From: Bacteriovoracales bacterium
GTDB taxonomy: Bacteria > Bdellovibrionota > Bacteriovoracia > Bacteriovoracales > Bacteriovoracaceae
Direction: 5' to 3'
DNA: 64,000 bases
Assembly (NCBI GenBank): GCA_028346125.1
Contig: JAOMEV010000004.1
Coordinates: 30,297 to 94,296 of the forward strand
Shown here: piece after piece, positions 60,450 through 64,000 of the stretch
Layout: every line of letters starts with the position of its first letter
How positions within the stretch are numbered: the stretch's first letter is position 1
Made by a program: the position numbers and the translations under genes
Notes under the pieces: generated by a model
Databases searched by the model: none
Told to the model about the DNA's origin: nothing
Seen by the model: the letters and a program-made list of their open reading frames with translations, nothing else

Positions 60450-60920
60450 GTGAACCAAGAAAGAAACTTGACTCAGTATGTGGATGTAAAAATGGGTAAA
60501 AAAGGTGATTCAATGGGCAGCTCTGGTGGAAAAACTATACAGGACAGTTCTGACGTTGAATCAACAGAAAAAGAAGTTTTGAAAGAGGCCCCCATGCTGA
60601 GGCTTGGGGATATTCTTAAAAAGGAGATGAAGATCAAGGGCCTTACTATTTCTCACCTTTCCAAAGAATGTGGAATCAGTAGGACTACTATTCATAACTG
60701 GATTCAGGGGATAGGACCTTCGGCAAACAATATCCCGAGTCTAATAACACTATGTCTCTATTTTGATGTCTCACTTGAATATCTCTTGTTTGGAATGGAG
60801 TTTTCAAAAGGTTTTACCGGTGAAAACGATGCGTCTTCAGAAATGGTATATCAGGGAAATTACGAAGATCGCGGTGAACTCTACTCTATTAATATCAAGA
60901 GACTAAAAAGCCCCAATTGA
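60450..60920 (+). CDS. XRE-family helix-turn-helix regulator, paralog of 59575-59889
   Basis: A regulator with HTH at about 50-115 of the longest form: LRLGDILKKEMKIKGLTISHLSKECGISRTTIHNWIQG, recognition helix around RTTIHNW. A flexible N-terminal tail and a C-terminal beta stretch RGELYSINIKRLK match the paralog. The start is uncertain: GTG 60450 (156 residues) has no ribosome site, while ATG 60513 has AAGGTG five bases upstream and gives a shorter tail. It converges on the esterase gene with adjacent stops. It may act with or against its paralog. Confidence 0.82.
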   Translation: MNQERNLTQYVDVKMGKKGDSMGSSGGKTIQDSSDVESTEKEVLKEAPMLRLGDILKKEMKIKGLTISHLSKECGISRTTIHNWIQGIGPSANNIPSLITLCLYFDVSLEYLLFGMEFSKGFTGENDASSEMVYQGNYEDRGELYSINIKRLKSPN

Positions 60921-60921
60921 A

Positions 60922-61569
60922 TTAAAGAAGTTCATTTATCCATGACCTCAAATCTTCAATTTCGGTGATGTCAATATCATGTTCTATAGGATAGGGCCTT
61001 TTAAAAATTGTGAGTCCTTTGTCGATAAGTCTTTGAGACCGAGTCTCCATTTCTTGATAGGGGATGACCTCATCATAGAGCCCGTGACAAAGAAATATAG
61101 GAGTTTTGAGTTGGTGAGGTCCAGGCTTGAAGTCCTCTCTTAGAGGATAGATTTTGGGGCTAAGAGCAATGATACCACCGAGTCTTTCCTGGCATTGATA
61201 CAAATACTCCAAAGCAATACAGCCCCCTTGAGAAAAACCGGTTAAGAAAATGTCTTCAGAAGAAAGGCCTTGCTTTTTAAGCTCTTCGATTAATAGGTTA
61301 ATTCTATCTAGAGAAAACCTTATTCCTGTATTGTGGTCTTCTGGAGGAGGGTCGTACCAAGCATTTCCAAAAAAGTATGGAATGGGGCCATCGATGATAA
61401 GGTAGTGAAGGCCAGATACATTAAGCTCTTTGCAAAAATCGACGTAGGAGTCCTTTGAGTCACCGAGGCCATGCATGACGATCATGACTTTATTAGCATT
61501 AGTTTGGCCAAAGTTTACTGCGGGAATATAAATGTATTTAAAGTTTTCTGTCTTCAAGTTTTGTACCAT
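60922..61569 (-). CDS. Alpha/beta-hydrolase (phospholipase/carboxylesterase family)
   Basis: A 215-residue serine esterase like YpfH. The nucleophile elbow is GFSQGG (Ser in GFSQGGCIALEYL), the acid is Asp in HGLYDEVIP and the base is His in PIEHDID. MIVMHGLGDSKDSY is the oxyanion-hole loop. GGAG lies 7 bases before the ATG. No signal peptide, so cytoplasmic. Substrate is a small carboxylic ester by family; not further defined. Confidence 0.88.
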   Translation of the reverse strand: MVQNLKTENFKYIYIPAVNFGQTNANKVMIVMHGLGDSKDSYVDFCKELNVSGLHYLIIDGPIPYFFGNAWYDPPPEDHNTGIRFSLDRINLLIEELKKQGLSSEDIFLTGFSQGGCIALEYLYQCQERLGGIIALSPKIYPLREDFKPGPHQLKTPIFLCHGLYDEVIPYQEMETRSQRLIDKGLTIFKRPYPIEHDIDITEIEDLRSWINELL

Positions 61570-61739
61570 TACTTAGCTCCACGATTAAAGGATAACTCAA
61601 TATCTCTTTCTAAAAATGCTTTTCTTAAAATTATGAGGGATTAAATTAACTTTATTTAATATCGAGGTTAATTTATTGGATTAATGTAATGATGTGAGTT
61701 AAAACTCTTTTTAGAGAAGATTCAAAAAAGGAACCCCAA

Positions 61740-62135
61740 GTGGAAGAAGAACAAAGGCCCAATCTTATGCAGTATCCTCTAGAAAGAGGAAGTGTACCAT
61801 TTGCTGTAACGAAAAAAGAGGTTATCAAAAGTCGTGGCCTTATTGCGATGGAAGAGCAAATCGATATGCAAATGGATAAGATTAAAGAGCAGATTGAACT
61901 TCTTGCAAGGCAAGTTGAGGAACTTCAAAAAAGAAAAGAACTCTCTTTTCAAATTTATCAAGCCGTGACTCACTTTGAACCCTTAGTGGGGAAAGTCTAC
62001 TATCTTTACAAGGGAGAAAAGGAAGAAAGGTTCTTATCAATGATTTCTCCAGAAGAATTTGGTGTTTCAAAAAGAAGAACTTTCCTCGCAAAAGTTAAAC
62101 TGTTAGCAGATAGGACCTGGAAAATTCTGGATTAA
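61740..62135 (+). CDS. DUF2452 family protein
   Basis: A 131-residue cytoplasmic protein. An N-terminal LMQYPLERGSVPFAV, a central coiled coil (about 38-68, MDKIKEQIELLARQVEELQKRKELSF) and C-terminal FEPLVGKVYYLYKGEKEERFLSMISPEEFG then KLLADRTW match the DUF2452 pattern. The GTG start follows GGAA. It stands alone upstream of tRNA-Pro. Function unknown; the family is also found in eukaryotes. Confidence 0.8.
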   Translation: MEEEQRPNLMQYPLERGSVPFAVTKKEVIKSRGLIAMEEQIDMQMDKIKEQIELLARQVEELQKRKELSFQIYQAVTHFEPLVGKVYYLYKGEKEERFLSMISPEEFGVSKRRTFLAKVKLLADRTWKILD

Positions 62136-62179
62136 AACGTGGACAGTTTACTAGTAAAAGGGTAATTTTCCCTTTCAGT

Positions 62180-62254
62180 CGGAACGTAGCGCAGGGGTAG
62201 CGCACTATTCTGGGGGGATAGGGGTCGCTGGTTCAAATCCAGTCGTTCCGACCA
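62180..62254 (+). tRNA. tRNA-Pro (anticodon GGG)
   Basis: A full cloverleaf with encoded CCA, 75 bases. Acceptor CGGAACG pairs with CGTTCCG, D arm GCGC/GCGC, anticodon arm CTATT/GATAG around loop CTGGGGG (anticodon GGG), T arm GCTGG-TTCAAAT-CCAGT. Confidence 0.95.
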
Positions 62255-62299
62255 TTTTTCTCTCTTTATTTTTCTACAGATATTTAGGGAGGAGCGGTC

Positions 62300-63079
62300 T
62301 TGAAACATCAATTAAAGGTTGTGAGCTCTAACATCAGGTTTGATAATCCAACAGATGGAAATCACAGGTGGGGAAATAGAAAAGACATTTTGAAAGAATG
62401 TATCGAAGAGTTTTCTCCGGATATTTTGTCGACGCAGGAAGGTTATCGGCTTCAACTTGAATCTCTCAACGAATGTTTACCTCATTTAAATCTTATTAGT
62501 TCTCATAGAGATTGGATTAAAGAAAGAATGTATCCGTCTCTTTTTTATAATGAAAAGACCCTAGAAGTTGAATCAAGTGGTGATATTTGGCTTTCTGAAA
62601 CTCCAAACGTTCCAGGTAGTAAATCATTTAAAAGTGCTTTTCCGCGTCTTTGTTCTTGGGCATCACTAAAATTTAAATCGAATCAGAAAAGATTATTTTT
62701 GGCCAACTGTCATTTAGACCATATTTTGAGTGAAACAAGAAAGGAGCAAGTAAGAGTTCTCGTTGAAGAAATTGAAAAAATAAGGACTAAAAATGAGGCC
62801 CTTATTTTAACGGGGGATTTCAATGATGATCCAACAAGCAGTGTTAGGAAAGTTATTGAGGGCCTTTGCCCAGTTCTTTATGATCCTTGGTGTAAACTGG
62901 GGCTTGCTGAAGAGTCTTCTCATCATAGCTTTAATGGAACAAATCCGGAGGGCTCAAGGATTGATTGGATTATGGTAGATGAAAGACTCAACGCCGCTGA
63001 AATATTTCTTGATAAGAGACAAAAAAATGGCATATATCCCTCTGATCATTTTCCTTTAAAGGCAAAATTTTTATTTTGA
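62300..63079 (+). CDS. Endonuclease/exonuclease/phosphatase family hydrolase
   Basis: A 259-residue metal-dependent hydrolase. The fold's residues appear in order: SSNIRFDNPTDG, STQEGYR (Glu), LANCHLDH, GDFNDDP (Asn/Asp), RIDWIMVD and PSDHFPL (Asp-His). A TTG start follows a strong GGAGGAG with 5-base spacing. No signal peptide, so cytoplasmic. The substrate may be DNA, a phospholipid or a phosphosugar; the sequence resembles the sphingomyelinase/exonuclease III-type small hydrolases without deciding. It is 46 bases downstream of tRNA-Pro. Confidence 0.85.
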   Translation: MKHQLKVVSSNIRFDNPTDGNHRWGNRKDILKECIEEFSPDILSTQEGYRLQLESLNECLPHLNLISSHRDWIKERMYPSLFYNEKTLEVESSGDIWLSETPNVPGSKSFKSAFPRLCSWASLKFKSNQKRLFLANCHLDHILSETRKEQVRVLVEEIEKIRTKNEALILTGDFNDDPTSSVRKVIEGLCPVLYDPWCKLGLAEESSHHSFNGTNPEGSRIDWIMVDERLNAAEIFLDKRQKNGIYPSDHFPLKAKFLF

Positions 63080-63140
63080 TTCCGTTTAATGTTCTATGGT
63101 ACTGACCTTTTAGAAGCAAAAATTATTAAAGGAGGTTTTA

Positions 63141-63608
63141 ATGTCAACAAGGACTGATTCCCTGAAAGACAATCCCAATATCCCTGTCAATTTTATTCCA
63201 GTTGATAAAGATATAGATTTAGATGTCGAAGATCTCATTCAAAAGTCTATGATGGCAGGAGAAGGTATTGCTTCCCTTAAAAAAACATTTAAAGGCCCTC
63301 AAATGAAAAGTGCTCTCACTCATAAATTCAATAAGAGTGATCTGGCCCTTGATATCTCAGGAATTGGAGAATTAACGTCATTTTTTAATGAAAAGACCAA
63401 CTTTGATCTAGGAGAAATAAAAGAGCAATTAAAAAGAACAACAGGGACCCAAATAAAAACTCACCTAATGAGAATTCAGGATGATTTAAAAGGTCTTGAG
63501 AGTTGCTTGGAAAAAATGAATTATAAATACCTGGCGATGAAGGCCTCTTACGCTTGTCAAGACCTCAAACAGATATCTGATGCTTTGGCCAAAAAAGAAG
63601 AACTCTGA
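63141..63608 (+). CDS. Small cytoplasmic protein of unknown function
   Basis: A 155-residue protein read from an excellent ribosome site (AAAGGAGG, 6 bases). An acidic N-terminal tail (VDKDIDLDVEDLIQKSM) is followed by mostly helical sequence with a heptad-like C-terminal part (RIQDDLKGLESCLEKMNYKYLAMKASYACQDLKQ). No domain recognised. Its stop is one base from the convergent integrase-like frame. Confidence 0.7.
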   Translation: MSTRTDSLKDNPNIPVNFIPVDKDIDLDVEDLIQKSMMAGEGIASLKKTFKGPQMKSALTHKFNKSDLALDISGIGELTSFFNEKTNFDLGEIKEQLKRTTGTQIKTHLMRIQDDLKGLESCLEKMNYKYLAMKASYACQDLKQISDALAKKEEL

Positions 63609-63609
63609 T

Positions 63610-63906
63610 TCAAATTCTTTTCAAGTCCATAACTCCTCTAAGAGAAAGCCATTTGTAAAATGAGTTCAAAGCGGCAAGACAGTTTCTTTTAGTGCCTAAA
63701 GAGAGGGTTTTATCTTTGTTTTTTAATTGTTGTACGGAATCCAGCCACCTTATAAAGTCATTATGATGAATCTCCCATTTGGTAACATTATAAATTTTCT
63801 TTTCGGTAAGAAAAAATCTAAGAATATAATGCTTCAAGTTTGAAGAATGTCTGTCATCATTTTTGAGGTAATAATTGACGAGTTCTTCAATTTCTTCTTT
63901 TCCCAT
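63610..63906 (-). CDS. Isolated integrase-type N-terminal (SAM-like) domain
   Basis: A 98-residue protein ending KTLSLGTKRNCLAALNSFYKWLSLRGVMDL, which looks like the helical core-binding domain that precedes the catalytic domain of tyrosine recombinases. The catalytic Arg-His-Arg-Tyr half is absent: a stop codon follows and the next gene on the other strand begins one base later. It may be a degenerate recombinase fragment or a stand-alone DNA-binding protein. Confidence 0.5.
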   Translation of the reverse strand: MGKEEIEELVNYYLKNDDRHSSNLKHYILRFFLTEKKIYNVTKWEIHHNDFIRWLDSVQQLKNKDKTLSLGTKRNCLAALNSFYKWLSLRGVMDLKRI

Positions 63907-64000
63907 TTATTTCTCTTTTAAAAAATTGAACATAATATATGGTACTGTTTTAATTCAGCTTTTTCTTATTCGAAACCCATTTTCCATAGATGGACAACAT

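Overview
The window is AT-rich DNA from a free-living Gram-negative bacterium, packed with genes on both strands and with no prophage, insertion sequence or CRISPR array. Many lipoproteins and secreted proteins, several exported proteases, a peptidoglycan transglycosylase and a muropeptide-type epimerase, HD-GYP and CheA-type signalling proteins, and FliA-like promoter motifs together suggest Bdellovibrionota, most likely the Bacteriovorax/Halobacteriovorax branch. A candidate DMSP lyase would fit a marine member. This placement is inferred from gene content; no marker gene was searched.

Layout. 1-1744: two lipoproteins on the minus strand, the first cut by the window edge. 2017-6936: a cysteine desulfurase/ThiI pair, then tail-specific protease Prc and a small acidic protein. 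7024-11872: glycosyltransferases (GT9, GT4), a dipeptide epimerase and a LysM transglycosylase, all envelope work. 11873-21105 (minus strand): a small ExoX-tail-like protein, a degenerate HD protein, an oligopeptide ABC importer without its ATPases, a V8-like protease, SfsA and a large metzincin. 21191-25095: pyrE, gltA, an Rsm22-like methyltransferase, ribosomal protein L31 and a small CxxC protein. 25243-30601: an HD-GYP protein, a DUF4340 protein, a PilZ-like protein, a subtilisin and ribosomal protein L28. 30700-33246: a tight three-gene operon of nucleoside hydrolase, SPL-type radical SAM enzyme and 2OG-Fe(II) oxygenase. 33305-37631: aldo/keto reductase, GT2 and an HDAC-like deacetylase in overlapping frames, a degenerate HD-GYP protein and a DUF2227 protein, followed by tRNA-Ala. 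38434-58198: accessory and signalling genes, including two membrane-bound CheA-type kinases, two CheY proteins, a phospholipase D-like protein, a DddY-like cupin, two large paralogous secreted proteins 10.5 kb apart, ChrA and an antiporter. 58238-63906: SCO1, aquaporin, two paralogous divergent XRE regulators, an esterase, DUF2452, tRNA-Pro, an endonuclease/phosphatase-fold protein and an isolated integrase-type N-terminal domain.

Themes. Exported hydrolases (Prc, V8-like, metzincin, subtilisin, PLD-like, MltD-like) with peptide uptake and epimerisation fit a cell that lives by degrading other cells. Three HD-GYP-related proteins sharing a small N-terminal domain plus a PilZ-like protein point to cyclic-di-GMP signalling, although two of the three have lost active-site residues. 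The observations most worth following are the nucleosidase/SPL/oxygenase operon, the periplasmic DddY-like DMSP lyase candidate with a FliA-like promoter, and the family of ~630-residue secreted proteins.
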